Shown here: piece after piece, positions 44,201-52,106 of the stretch
Numbering within the stretch: position 1 is the stretch's first letter
Layout of the letters: each line of letters starts with the position of its first letter
Assembly: GCF_051659545.1 (NCBI RefSeq)
Contig: NZ_JBOFOR010000239.1
Coordinates: 1-64,000, forward strand
From: JBOFOR01 sp051659545
Lineage (GTDB): Bacteria > Bacillota > Clostridia > Peptostreptococcales > Peptostreptococcaceae
DNA: 64,000 bases
Direction of reading: 5' to 3'
Translations under genes and position numbers: made by a program
Notes under the pieces: model-generated
What the model was told of the DNA's origin: nothing
The model's input: only the letters and a program-made list of their open reading frames with translations
The model's database searches: none

Positions 44201-45655
44201 ATGAATAAATTTAAAGATTTTCAATTAGATAAAGATATATTAAAAGCGTTAAATAATTTACAATATCATAGTCCATCTAAAGTTCAGCAAAAGGTAATAC
44301 CAAAACTTTTAGACAAAAAAAATATAGTAGTAAAATCTAAAACAGGAAGTGGAAAAACTGCAAGTTTTGGAATACCATTGTGTGAGGCTATTGATATAAA
44401 TGACACAAATGTACAAGCCCTTGTAGTAGTTCCAACTAGAGAACTGGCAATTCAAGTAAGTGATGAAATATCTAGTATAGGTAGATTAAAAAAAATCAGA
44501 TGTAGTGCTATTTTTGGAAAACAACCAATAAAGGAGCAAATTACAACTTTAAAACAAAGAGTACACGTAGTAGTAGCAACACCAGGAAGAATAATAGATC
44601 ACATAGAAAGAGGAACTATAAACTTAGAAAATATAAAATATTTAATAATAGATGAAGCAGATAAAATGTTTAATAAAAGCTTTATTGAACAAGTAGATAT
44701 TATATTTAATAATTCATGTGAAAGTAAAATTGTAGGTCTATTTTCAGCTACAATAGATGAAAATATAAAAAGCTTGTGTAACAATTACATGAAAGAATTC
44801 GAGTTAATAGAAATTGAAAACCATGAAAATTTAGATAAAAAACAAATAGAAGATAAAATAATAAGAACAGAAGAAAGTAATAAATACCAAATTTTAAAAA
44901 ATTTGATTTATAGTGAAAATCCTGATTCTCTTATTATATTTTGCAACACAAGAGACAAAGTAGCAAACTTGTATAGAAAGTTAAAGGAAGATGGATTTTT
45001 AGTAGCTCAATTACATGGTGAGATGTCTCAAGATAAAAGAATATTCGTTGTAAAAGATTTTAAGAATAACAAATTTAATATGCTAGTTAGCACTGATGTA
45101 GCATCTAGAGGTATTCATATTGATGATATTTCCTTGATAATAAACTATGATGTAACAAGAGATAAAGAAAATTACGTTCATAGAATTGGTAGAACAGGTC
45201 GTAAAGATAAATTTGGAAAAGCCATAACTATAGTGAATAGTAAAGATGAAAAGTACCTTAAAGAAATAGAAGGATATACAGGATATACAATACAAGAGAT
45301 AGATTATATCGATGAAGAAAAAATAAAGCAAGGAAAAATAAATCTTGAAGAAAAAAAGAAGGATATTTTAAAGAAAAGAAAAAATAAAACAATAGAAAAG
45401 AAAATTCATAGTGAAGTGACTAGACTTTATTTAAACGGTGGTAAGAAGAAAAAGATAAGAGTAATAGATATAGTAGGCGCTTTTAGCAATATAGAAGGTA
45501 TAAGTAATGAAGATATAGGGGTTATAAATGTAGGGGATTTATGTTCTTATGTTGACATACTGAATGATAAAGGCGATAAAATACTTAGAAAGTATAAAGA
45601 AATAAGTATAAAGAAAAAATTAGTAAAGATAAAAAGAGATAACCAAGGAGAATAA
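44201..45655 (+). CDS. dbpA: DEAD-box RNA helicase, DbpA/YxiN type
   Basis: 484 residues. Helicase core with the Q motif region, SKTGSGKT (Walker A), PTRELA, TPGR, DEAD (IIDEADKMF), SAT, and the C-terminal motifs VSTDVASRGIH and HRIGRTGR. The last about 80 residues (VTRLYLNGGKKKKIRVIDIV, GVINVGDLCSYVDI) form the RRM-like domain that directs DbpA/YxiN to hairpin 92 of 23S rRNA, so it likely acts in 50S assembly. Length is close to YxiN (479). AAGGAG precedes the ATG. The alarmone synthetase starts 2 bases behind its stop, in one operon. Confidence 0.9.
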   Translation: MNKFKDFQLDKDILKALNNLQYHSPSKVQQKVIPKLLDKKNIVVKSKTGSGKTASFGIPLCEAIDINDTNVQALVVVPTRELAIQVSDEISSIGRLKKIRCSAIFGKQPIKEQITTLKQRVHVVVATPGRIIDHIERGTINLENIKYLIIDEADKMFNKSFIEQVDIIFNNSCESKIVGLFSATIDENIKSLCNNYMKEFELIEIENHENLDKKQIEDKIIRTEESNKYQILKNLIYSENPDSLIIFCNTRDKVANLYRKLKEDGFLVAQLHGEMSQDKRIFVVKDFKNNKFNMLVSTDVASRGIHIDDISLIINYDVTRDKENYVHRIGRTGRKDKFGKAITIVNSKDEKYLKEIEGYTGYTIQEIDYIDEEKIKQGKINLEEKKKDILKKRKNKTIEKKIHSEVTRLYLNGGKKKKIRVIDIVGAFSNIEGISNEDIGVINVGDLCSYVDILNDKGDKILRKYKEISIKKKLVKIKRDNQGE

Positions 45656-45657
45656 AT

Positions 45658-46521
45658 ATGTCACTTAATAAAGCCGAGTTTTTGAGAGAATACAAAATAG
45701 AAGAAAATTTTTTAACTGAAAACAATATAGAGTGGGAAGATTTAGAAGCAATATATTATGACTACAACCAATATAGAAAAAGCTATGAAACACAAGCTGA
45801 TTTGATAGCAAATATTTTAAGGGGTCATAAAAAAGTGCACTCTGTAAAAACTCGTATCAAGGATGAAAAAAACTTAATAGAAAAGATAATAAGAAAAACA
45901 GAGGATAGAAGAGAAAAATATGGAGAAAACTTTAAGCTTACTGTAGATAATTATAAAAACGAAGTGACTGACTTAGTAGGTATAAGAGTAATTCATATAT
46001 TTAAAGAAGATTGGGAAGAAATACATGATTTTATAAGTTTAATGTGGAATGTTAATGAAATAGTAGCAAATATAAGAGCAGGAGATAACACTAAAAAATT
46101 TGAAGAACTAGGTATTGAAGTATGTTCAAGGTTATCAGGATATCGATCAGTACATTATTTAGTGGAGTCTTACCCAACCACAGAAAAGGTTATAACAGAA
46201 GTTCAAGTAAGAACAATATTTGAAGAAGGCTATGGAGAAATTGATCATCAGTTAAGGTATTCATTAGATGAAATACCAGAGATACTTGAACAAAACCTAA
46301 TGCTTCTTAATAGAATTGCAGGTAGCTCTGATGAAATGGCATCCCTTATAAATTTACTAAGTAAAAGTTTTAATGAAATAGAGAACAAATATGAAGAAAA
46401 GATAAATGAAAAGAATGATGAAATATTAAGCTTAAAAAATGAAATAAATAGTAGTTCTTCTATTTCTGAAAAAGAAAAAGAAATATTTATAAATAAGATA
46501 GAAAATATTATGAGTAAATAG
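45658..46521 (+). CDS. Small alarmone synthetase-like RelA/SpoT-domain protein
   Basis: 287 residues. Only the (p)ppGpp synthetase domain is present (about 40-215): R66/K68 in TRIKDEKN, D105 in VTDLVGIRVIH, GYRSVHYLV with Y162/H166, and EVQVRTIFEEGYGEIDHQLR with E181/Q183. No HD hydrolase, TGS or ACT domain. A C-terminal coiled coil (about 225-287) is longer than in RelQ/RelP and may drive oligomerisation. It should transfer pyrophosphate to GDP/GTP. Coupling with a 50S-assembly helicase links it to ribosome state or stress (inference). AAGGAG lies at the end of dbpA. Confidence 0.86.
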   Translation: MSLNKAEFLREYKIEENFLTENNIEWEDLEAIYYDYNQYRKSYETQADLIANILRGHKKVHSVKTRIKDEKNLIEKIIRKTEDRREKYGENFKLTVDNYKNEVTDLVGIRVIHIFKEDWEEIHDFISLMWNVNEIVANIRAGDNTKKFEELGIEVCSRLSGYRSVHYLVESYPTTEKVITEVQVRTIFEEGYGEIDHQLRYSLDEIPEILEQNLMLLNRIAGSSDEMASLINLLSKSFNEIENKYEEKINEKNDEILSLKNEINSSSSISEKEKEIFINKIENIMSK

Positions 46522-46533
46522 TGTAATAAAAAT

Positions 46534-46584
46534 AAACCCCTTACATATAGAAAATTAATAAAATAATTTTATATGTGGGGGTTT
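46534..46584 (+). promoter_or_regulatory. Stem-loop containing the Shine-Dalgarno of the next gene
   Basis: AAACCCC (46534-46540) pairs with GGGGTTT (46578-46584), and ACATAT and AAAATTA in the left arm pair with TAATTTT and ATATGT in the right. The only ribosome site for the ATG at 46586 is GGGGG (46577-46581), inside the right arm. The same element resembles a terminator for the preceding gene. It could therefore stop transcription or mask translation. Confidence 0.65.
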
Positions 46585-46585
46585 T

Positions 46586-47224
46586 ATGCAAAATTTACAG
46601 ATTAAAATAAATGAGCTAGAATCTAACATAATAGAAAAAGACTTAAATAAAATAAAAAAAAATAAGTTAAAACCAATATCTCAGAAAGACACAAAAGACA
46701 AAAGTGAAATAAATATAAAAAAATACAACTACTATGTGAAGTTAAGTAAAAAAATAAAAAAATATATAGAAGAGTGTAATTACTATACTATTAATATAAA
46801 ACATGATAGATATAATAATATAGTATGCTTGGTGACCAAATTTAATATAGCTGAAATGGAAGTAAGTATGCCAATAGACATAAGAGTTATGAATGGTCAT
46901 TTGAAAGATACTTATATGAAATGTTCTTATTACAATCAAGGAGAATGTGGATTATTATATATAGATGAATTTATGGCAGGAAAACCTGGTTATGGATATG
47001 GAAGTTTATTATTAAGCAACTTAAAAAATATTATAGAAAGTATAAATGCTAATATTAATAAGTGTAATATTAAAGAAAAATGTAATTTTAAAGAAATTAA
47101 GGTAGTGAAGGGCAAATCATTTCCGTATAATGGAATTATTAGTCAAGGAAATTTAAATAAGCTATATATTAAGCATGGATTTGATATAGATTGTAGAAAT
47201 AATATGAATATGGAAATTAAGTAG
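46586..47224 (+). CDS. GNAT-like protein of uncertain function
   Basis: 212 residues. The first 60 residues are Lys-rich and helical. The rest resembles an acetyltransferase fold: strands around DYIxxx..LYIDEF, a glycine turn with GKPGYGYGSLLLSNLKNII (like the acetyl-CoA pyrophosphate loop R/QxxGxG/A) and C-terminal LNKLYIKHGFDID, the usual GNAT tail motif. Several Cys residues occur (CNIKEKCNFKE). I cannot assign a substrate, and the fold call is tentative. The ribosome site lies in a strong hairpin. It is followed after 22 bases by the sigma-54 activator. Confidence 0.55.
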   Translation: MQNLQIKINELESNIIEKDLNKIKKNKLKPISQKDTKDKSEINIKKYNYYVKLSKKIKKYIEECNYYTINIKHDRYNNIVCLVTKFNIAEMEVSMPIDIRVMNGHLKDTYMKCSYYNQGECGLLYIDEFMAGKPGYGYGSLLLSNLKNIIESINANINKCNIKEKCNFKEIKVVKGKSFPYNGIISQGNLNKLYIKHGFDIDCRNNMNMEIK

Positions 47225-47246
47225 ATAGACTTTAAAGGGGGGGCCC

Positions 47247-48641
47247 ATGAGGAAAGAAGTTTACAATGAAGTTATTGAAAAAATAATAGAAAGCATAGAT
47301 GAAGGAATACATTTTATTGATAAAGACGGCAATACAATTATATACAATAGTTCTATGGCTAAATTAGAAAGAATGGATAAAAATGATGTTTTAAATAAAA
47401 ATTTTAAAGAAGTAGCTTTGACTATGGAAATAAATAATAGCACCTTGTTACAAGTTCTAAAAAATAAAAAGCCTATAAAAAATAATGTTCAAAGATATTT
47501 AAACAAAGATGGAAAAGAAATAACTACTATAAATACTACAATTCCAATAATAGTAGGTAATGAACTTGTAGGAGCTCTTGAAACATCTAAAGACATGACG
47601 CAAATACAGACTCTTTCGGAACAAATTTTAAAACTTAAAGAACTTAAAAATATAAATAAACATAATCCAGAAAAATTAGGATACAATTTTGAGGATATAA
47701 TAGGAGAAAGTGAGCCAATAAATAAAGCTCTCAAAATATCAAAAAAAGCAGCAAATAGTGATGCCACTGTTCTTATCTATGGAGAAACAGGAACTGGAAA
47801 AGAGCTTATAAGCCAATCTATACATTACGATAGTAAAAGAGCCAATCAACCTTTTATAGCACAAAATTGTGCAGCTCTTCCTGAAAGTTTACTTGAGGGT
47901 ATTTTATTTGGTACTGTAAAAGGTGGGTTTACAGGTGCAGTAGATAGACCTGGATTATTTGAACAAGCAAATAAGGGAACTTTGTTGCTAGATGAGATAA
48001 ACTCTATGCCACTACAACTTCAAGCTAAACTATTAAGAGTATTACAAGAAGGCTATGTGAGAAGGATTGGAGGAACAAAGGATATACCTGTAGATGTAAG
48101 GGTAATAGCTACTACAAATGAAAATCCTGTAGATATATTAAGTGAAGGAAAAATAAGAAAGGACTTATACTATAGATTAAATGTAATATATATTCAAATT
48201 CCTCCTTTAAGAGAGAGAGGTAATGATATTGTATTACTTTCAAATAAGTTTATAGAAAAATACAATAAAAAATTAGAAAAAGATGTTAGATATATATCAG
48301 AAAAAGGAATAAAAATGCTTAGAAATCATTATTGGCAGGGCAATGTTAGAGAACTTGAAAATACTATATATTCTAGTATGAGTATGATGGAAGATGAAAA
48401 AGTTTTAACTGAAGATATGATAAACATAAATGAGTATAAATCTAATTCAGCAGAAAATTTATATATTGTAGACATTGAATCTAAACCTTTAGAGTGGATA
48501 GTTGCAGATATTGAAGAAAGATACATATATGAAGCTTTAGAAAAAACAGACAATAACGTAACCAAAGCTGCAGCAATACTTGGACTAGGTAGACAAAACT
48601 TGCAATATAAGATGAGAAAATATAGTATTAAATTAAAATAA
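47247..48641 (+). CDS. Sigma-54-dependent transcriptional activator (PAS-AAA-Fis), probable ornithine-operon activator
   Basis: 464 residues. PAS domain (about 8-120), AAA+ domain (about 150-385) with Walker A GETGTGKE (179-186), Walker B TLLLDEI (245-251) and arginine finger region, and a C-terminal Fis helix-turn-helix (NNVTKAAAILGLGRQNLQYK). It resembles RocR/PrdR-type activators of amino-acid catabolism. The sigma-54 contact loop is GGFTGA (226-231) instead of GAFTGA, an unusual change in a nearly invariant motif. It lies immediately ahead of a -24/-12 promoter and the ornithine operon, its likely target; the PAS domain may sense ornithine. A terminator separates the two transcripts. Confidence 0.88.
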   Translation: MRKEVYNEVIEKIIESIDEGIHFIDKDGNTIIYNSSMAKLERMDKNDVLNKNFKEVALTMEINNSTLLQVLKNKKPIKNNVQRYLNKDGKEITTINTTIPIIVGNELVGALETSKDMTQIQTLSEQILKLKELKNINKHNPEKLGYNFEDIIGESEPINKALKISKKAANSDATVLIYGETGTGKELISQSIHYDSKRANQPFIAQNCAALPESLLEGILFGTVKGGFTGAVDRPGLFEQANKGTLLLDEINSMPLQLQAKLLRVLQEGYVRRIGGTKDIPVDVRVIATTNENPVDILSEGKIRKDLYYRLNVIYIQIPPLRERGNDIVLLSNKFIEKYNKKLEKDVRYISEKGIKMLRNHYWQGNVRELENTIYSSMSMMEDEKVLTEDMININEYKSNSAENLYIVDIESKPLEWIVADIEERYIYEALEKTDNNVTKAAAILGLGRQNLQYKMRKYSIKLK

Positions 48642-48657
48642 GATTACCTAGGGTCAC

Positions 48658-48722
48658 GCAAAAAAATTTGCAATAAGAGCAAAATTTAATGCACTTTATA
48701 GATAATTAGCAAATTTTTTTGA
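48658..48722 (+). promoter_or_regulatory. Candidate upstream activator sites (three GCAAA-N4-TTTGC-like dyads)
   Basis: Perfect GCAAAAAAATTTGC at 48658-48671, and two imperfect copies at 48679-48692 and 48709-48722. Starts are 21 and 30 bases apart, about two and three helical turns. They lie 130-190 bases before the -24/-12 promoter, the usual distance for sigma-54 activators. Confidence 0.5.
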
Positions 48723-48782
48723 AAAATTAACCAAATAAAAAATATTTATAGGAAAATAAAATTTAATACATATAAAAAAATT

Positions 48783-48830
48783 AAGGAAAAACCTAGTTAT
48801 TTAAAAGTTAACTAGGTTTTTCCTTGATTT
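48783..48830 (+). terminator. Terminator after the sigma-54 activator gene
   Basis: AAGGAAAAACCTAGTTA (48783-48799) is exactly complementary to 48809-48825; T-rich sequence follows. The flanks allow function in both directions. Confidence 0.85.
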
Positions 48831-48850
48831 ATTTTTAAAAAAAACAATTT

Positions 48851-48865
48851 TGGCATAGATTGTGC
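48851..48865 (+). promoter_or_regulatory. Sigma-54 (-24/-12) promoter of the ornithine operon
   Basis: TGGCATAGATTGTGC: GG and GC exactly 10 bases apart, as required for sigma-54 (TGGCAC-N5-TTGC). It lies about 45 bases before the ord ATG and just behind the gene for a sigma-54 activator. Confidence 0.88.
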
Positions 48866-48910
48866 TTTATAAAAAGACAGAAGAATTAATAAAAATAAGG
48901 GGGCTTTATA

Positions 48911-49975
48911 ATGAGAAACGTTAAAGTAGGAATTTGGGGATTTGGAGCTATGGGAAGCGGAATGGCAAAAATGCTTCTTAAAAAGAAAGGGATAGAAATA
49001 GTAGCTGTATGCGATATGCATCCAGAAAGAGTAAACAAAAGCATATATGAAGTATTAAAAGCTGAAAGAGGAGAAAGACCAGACGTAATAATAAAAGCTG
49101 ATGCAAGTGAAGTATTTACTGAAAAATGTGCGGACATAGTATTATTAGCTACAGACTCTTTTACAAAAGGTGCTTTTGATAAAATAAAATTAATACTTGA
49201 AAGAAAAATAAATGTAATATCTACAGCTGAAGAAATGGCCTATCCAAAAGCGCAAGAGCCAGAACTAGCTAAACAAATAGATGAAATAGCAAAAGCAAAC
49301 GGAGTAAGTGTATTAGGAACAGGAATAAATCCAGGATTTGTACTTGATTTATTAATATTAGCTTTAACAGGAACTTGCGAAGAAGTTGACTACATAAAAG
49401 CATCTAGAGTAAATGATTTATCTCCATTTGGGCATGCAGTTATGGAAGAGCAAGGCGTAGGAGTAACTAGAGAAGTATTTGAAAAAGGTATAGAGGATGG
49501 ATCAATAGCAGGACACGTAGGATTCCCAGAGTCTATAAGAATGATAACTGATGGAATAGGATGGAATTTAGAAAAAATAGATCAAACTAGAGAACCAATA
49601 ATGAGTAATGTATATAGAAAGTCAGAGTATGCTGAGGTTCAACCTGGAAATGTAGCGGGATGTAGACAATGTGGATACGGGTATGTAGATGGTCAAATGA
49701 AAATAGAAATGGAACATCCACAACAAATACTACCTCATTTAGAAGGTCAATCTACAGGTGACTATGTAACTATAAAAGGAATACCAAACATAGATTTACA
49801 AATAACACCAGAAATACCAGGAGGAATAGGAACAATAGCTATGTGTGTAAACTCTATACCTCACGTAATAAATGCAATACCAGGATTAAAAACAATGTTA
49901 GATATACCAGTTCCAAGAGCAATAATGGGAGACATTAGAGAGTTAGTATTATTAGAAGAAGAAGTAGAAGCTTAA
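48911..49975 (+). CDS. ord: 2,4-diaminopentanoate dehydrogenase
   Basis: 354 residues. N-terminal Rossmann fold VGIWGFGAMGSGMAKMLLKK (about 6-25), dihydrodipicolinate-reductase-like, with GTGINPGFVLDLL in the middle. It oxidises (2R,4S)-2,4-diaminopentanoate, the product of OraSE, to 2-amino-4-oxopentanoate with NAD(P)+. It is the first gene of the operon under the -24/-12 promoter. AAGGGGG is placed 9 bases before the ATG. Confidence 0.94.
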   Translation: MRNVKVGIWGFGAMGSGMAKMLLKKKGIEIVAVCDMHPERVNKSIYEVLKAERGERPDVIIKADASEVFTEKCADIVLLATDSFTKGAFDKIKLILERKINVISTAEEMAYPKAQEPELAKQIDEIAKANGVSVLGTGINPGFVLDLLILALTGTCEEVDYIKASRVNDLSPFGHAVMEEQGVGVTREVFEKGIEDGSIAGHVGFPESIRMITDGIGWNLEKIDQTREPIMSNVYRKSEYAEVQPGNVAGCRQCGYGYVDGQMKIEMEHPQQILPHLEGQSTGDYVTIKGIPNIDLQITPEIPGGIGTIAMCVNSIPHVINAIPGLKTMLDIPVPRAIMGDIRELVLLEEEVEA

Positions 49976-49994
49976 TATAGAGGAGATATATAAT

Positions 49995-50306
49995 ATGGAT
50001 GCTAAATGTGGTGATTGGGTAATAATACACAACACAGTTTTAAATCCTAGTCAAAGAGCTCCACAAGTTCCAGAGGACACTAAAAGTGTTCCTTTGGAAA
50101 TGTGGGTTAAAGGATTTATAGATAAAGACGCAAATATAGGAGATTTAGTAAAAGTAACTACAATAACAGGTAGAGTAGAAGAAGGTAATTTATTACAAGT
50201 AAATCCTTATTATACTCATGATTACGGAAAGTGTATACCAGAGTTACTTCAAATAGGAATGCAGGCAAGAGAAATTCTATTTGGAGGTGAAGAGAATGAG
50301 AGATAA
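49995..50306 (+). CDS. ortA: 2-amino-4-oxopentanoate thiolase, alpha subunit
   Basis: 103 residues, the known size of OrtA. AKCGDWVIIHNTVLNPSQRAP at the N-terminus and GKCIPELLQIG near the end are typical. With OrtB it cleaves 2-amino-4-oxopentanoate using CoA to acetyl-CoA and D-alanine. GAGGAG precedes the ATG. It overlaps ortB by 11 bases, so the two subunits are translationally coupled. Confidence 0.93.
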   Translation: MDAKCGDWVIIHNTVLNPSQRAPQVPEDTKSVPLEMWVKGFIDKDANIGDLVKVTTITGRVEEGNLLQVNPYYTHDYGKCIPELLQIGMQAREILFGGEENER

Positions 50307-51714
50307 TACCTATGAAGCAGTAATGAGTAGAAAAAATGAAATAATGAAAAATGCTATAGGAATAGATTATTCAGCATTTGAAAATGAAGGTGTTTCATTT
50401 GACTACGAAAAAATGATGAGAGAAACTGGATATTCTCTGGATGAAATAGAAAAAATTCAAAGTGATTACGCAGTAGGCAATACTCAGATAATTGAGCTTA
50501 AAAATATAACTAAGTTAGCAAGAAAAATGGCGCCAAAAGGAAAAGGTGCGAGAATATTTATAAAAGATGAAGCAGCTAATGCCTCAGGCAGTTTTAAAGC
50601 TAGACGTGCAGCAACGGCTGTATACCATGCTAAAAAAATGGGCTATAAGGGAGTAATAGCTGCAACTAGTGGAAACTACGGAGCAGCAGTAGCATCTCAG
50701 GCTGCTATGCAAGGATTAAAATGCATAATAGTACAAGAGTGTTACGATAGTAGAGGAATAGGCCAACCAGAAATAATAGAAAAAGCTAGAAAATGTGAAG
50801 CTTATGGTGCTGAGGTTGTTCAATTAACAGTAGGACCGGAGTTATTTTATAAGTTCTTACTAATGTTAGAAGATACAGGATATTTTAATGCTTCATTATA
50901 TTCTCCATTTGGTATAGCAGGAGTAGAAACTTTAGGTTATGAAATAGCGATGCAATGTAGAGAAAGGTTAGGTAAAGATCCAGATGTAGTAGTTTGTACT
51001 AATGCAGGTGGAGGGAACTTAACAGGAACTGCTAGAGGACTTATAAAATCAGGAGCTTCTGATACTCAAGTAGTAGGAGCTAGTGTTAACTTAAAAGGTC
51101 TTCATATGGCAAGTGATAATCAATTTAATAAAAAATCATTTACTACAGGTCATACTGGATTTGGTATCCCATTTACAACTTGGCCAGATAGATCAGATGT
51201 ACCAAGGTCTGCGGCTAGACCACTTAGATATATGGATAGATATGTAACTGTAAATCAAGGTGAAGTATTTTATATGACAGAGCTACTTGCTCAATTAGAA
51301 GGGTTAGAAAGAGGACCAGCAGGAAATACATCTTTAACTGCTGCATTTAGCTTAGCACAAGAACTAGATGAAGATAAAATAATAATAGTTCAAGAAACTG
51401 AGTATACAGGTGCAGGAAAGCACATAAATCCACAGTTAACATTTGCTAGAGATAATGGAATAGAAATAAAGTTTGGAAATCCAGAAGAAGAAATTTGTGG
51501 AGAGAATTTAATATTACCATCACATCCAAATTTAATTAAAGTTAAAGATATGGATATGGTTAAGATAAGAAAATCTTATATAAAAAATGCCATAGAAAAT
51601 AATCAAGTATCTTCACTAAGCGATGCTGATATAGAATTTTTAGCACAGGATTCTAAATGTAGTGAAGAATTTATTAAAGAAGTAATAAATGAAGTGTTTG
51701 CAAAGAACATATAA
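50296..51714 (+). CDS. ortB: 2-amino-4-oxopentanoate thiolase, beta subunit (PLP)
   Basis: 472 residues from the ATG at 50296 with GGAGG 8 bases upstream; an in-frame TTG at 50281 lies before that site. Fold-type II PLP enzyme related to threonine synthase: the PLP lysine is K101 in ASGSFKARRAA, with AATSGNYGAAVASQ and the phosphate loop TNAGGGNLTGTA. It carries the catalytic centre of the OrtAB thiolase. It overlaps ortA. Confidence 0.94.
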   Translation: MRDNTYEAVMSRKNEIMKNAIGIDYSAFENEGVSFDYEKMMRETGYSLDEIEKIQSDYAVGNTQIIELKNITKLARKMAPKGKGARIFIKDEAANASGSFKARRAATAVYHAKKMGYKGVIAATSGNYGAAVASQAAMQGLKCIIVQECYDSRGIGQPEIIEKARKCEAYGAEVVQLTVGPELFYKFLLMLEDTGYFNASLYSPFGIAGVETLGYEIAMQCRERLGKDPDVVVCTNAGGGNLTGTARGLIKSGASDTQVVGASVNLKGLHMASDNQFNKKSFTTGHTGFGIPFTTWPDRSDVPRSAARPLRYMDRYVTVNQGEVFYMTELLAQLEGLERGPAGNTSLTAAFSLAQELDEDKIIIVQETEYTGAGKHINPQLTFARDNGIEIKFGNPEEEICGENLILPSHPNLIKVKDMDMVKIRKSYIKNAIENNQVSSLSDADIEFLAQDSKCSEEFIKEVINEVFAKNI

Positions 51715-51731
51715 AAAATAGGGGGATAATC

Positions 51732-52106
51732 ATGAAAAAGAGATTAGATGATTTTGAAGATAGAAGAGCACACTTAGCTAATTTAAGCGATGAAGAATTA
51801 AAGCAAAAATTCTGGGACTTAGCAAATGAAATAGTTCAGCCAATGTTAGAACTAGGAAAAAAGAATACTTCACCATCAATAGAAAGATCAGTACTTCTAA
51901 GAATGGGATTCTCTTCATTAGAAGCTAAAGAAATAGTAAATGGAGTAATAGATAGAGGATTAATGGGAAAAGGAGCAGGTCATGTTGTTTTAAAACTTGC
52001 TAAAGAAAAGAATATAAGCACTCGTGACGCTGGTGTAATGTTAGTTAATGGGCAATGTTGGGATGAGGTAGAAAAGTTATTTGCTAAGGAGGGTGTATCA
52101 TGCTAA
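51732..52106 (+). CDS. oraS: D-ornithine 4,5-aminomutase, S subunit
   Basis: 124 residues, the expected size of the small subunit. ARNLSD-like helices and SPSIERSVLLRMGFSSLEA with GLMGKGAGHVVLKLA match OraS. It forms the alpha2beta2 enzyme with OraE, converting D-ornithine to 2,4-diaminopentanoate. AGGGGGA precedes the ATG. It overlaps oraE by 7 bases. Confidence 0.95.
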   Translation: MKKRLDDFEDRRAHLANLSDEELKQKFWDLANEIVQPMLELGKKNTSPSIERSVLLRMGFSSLEAKEIVNGVIDRGLMGKGAGHVVLKLAKEKNISTRDAGVMLVNGQCWDEVEKLFAKEGVSC

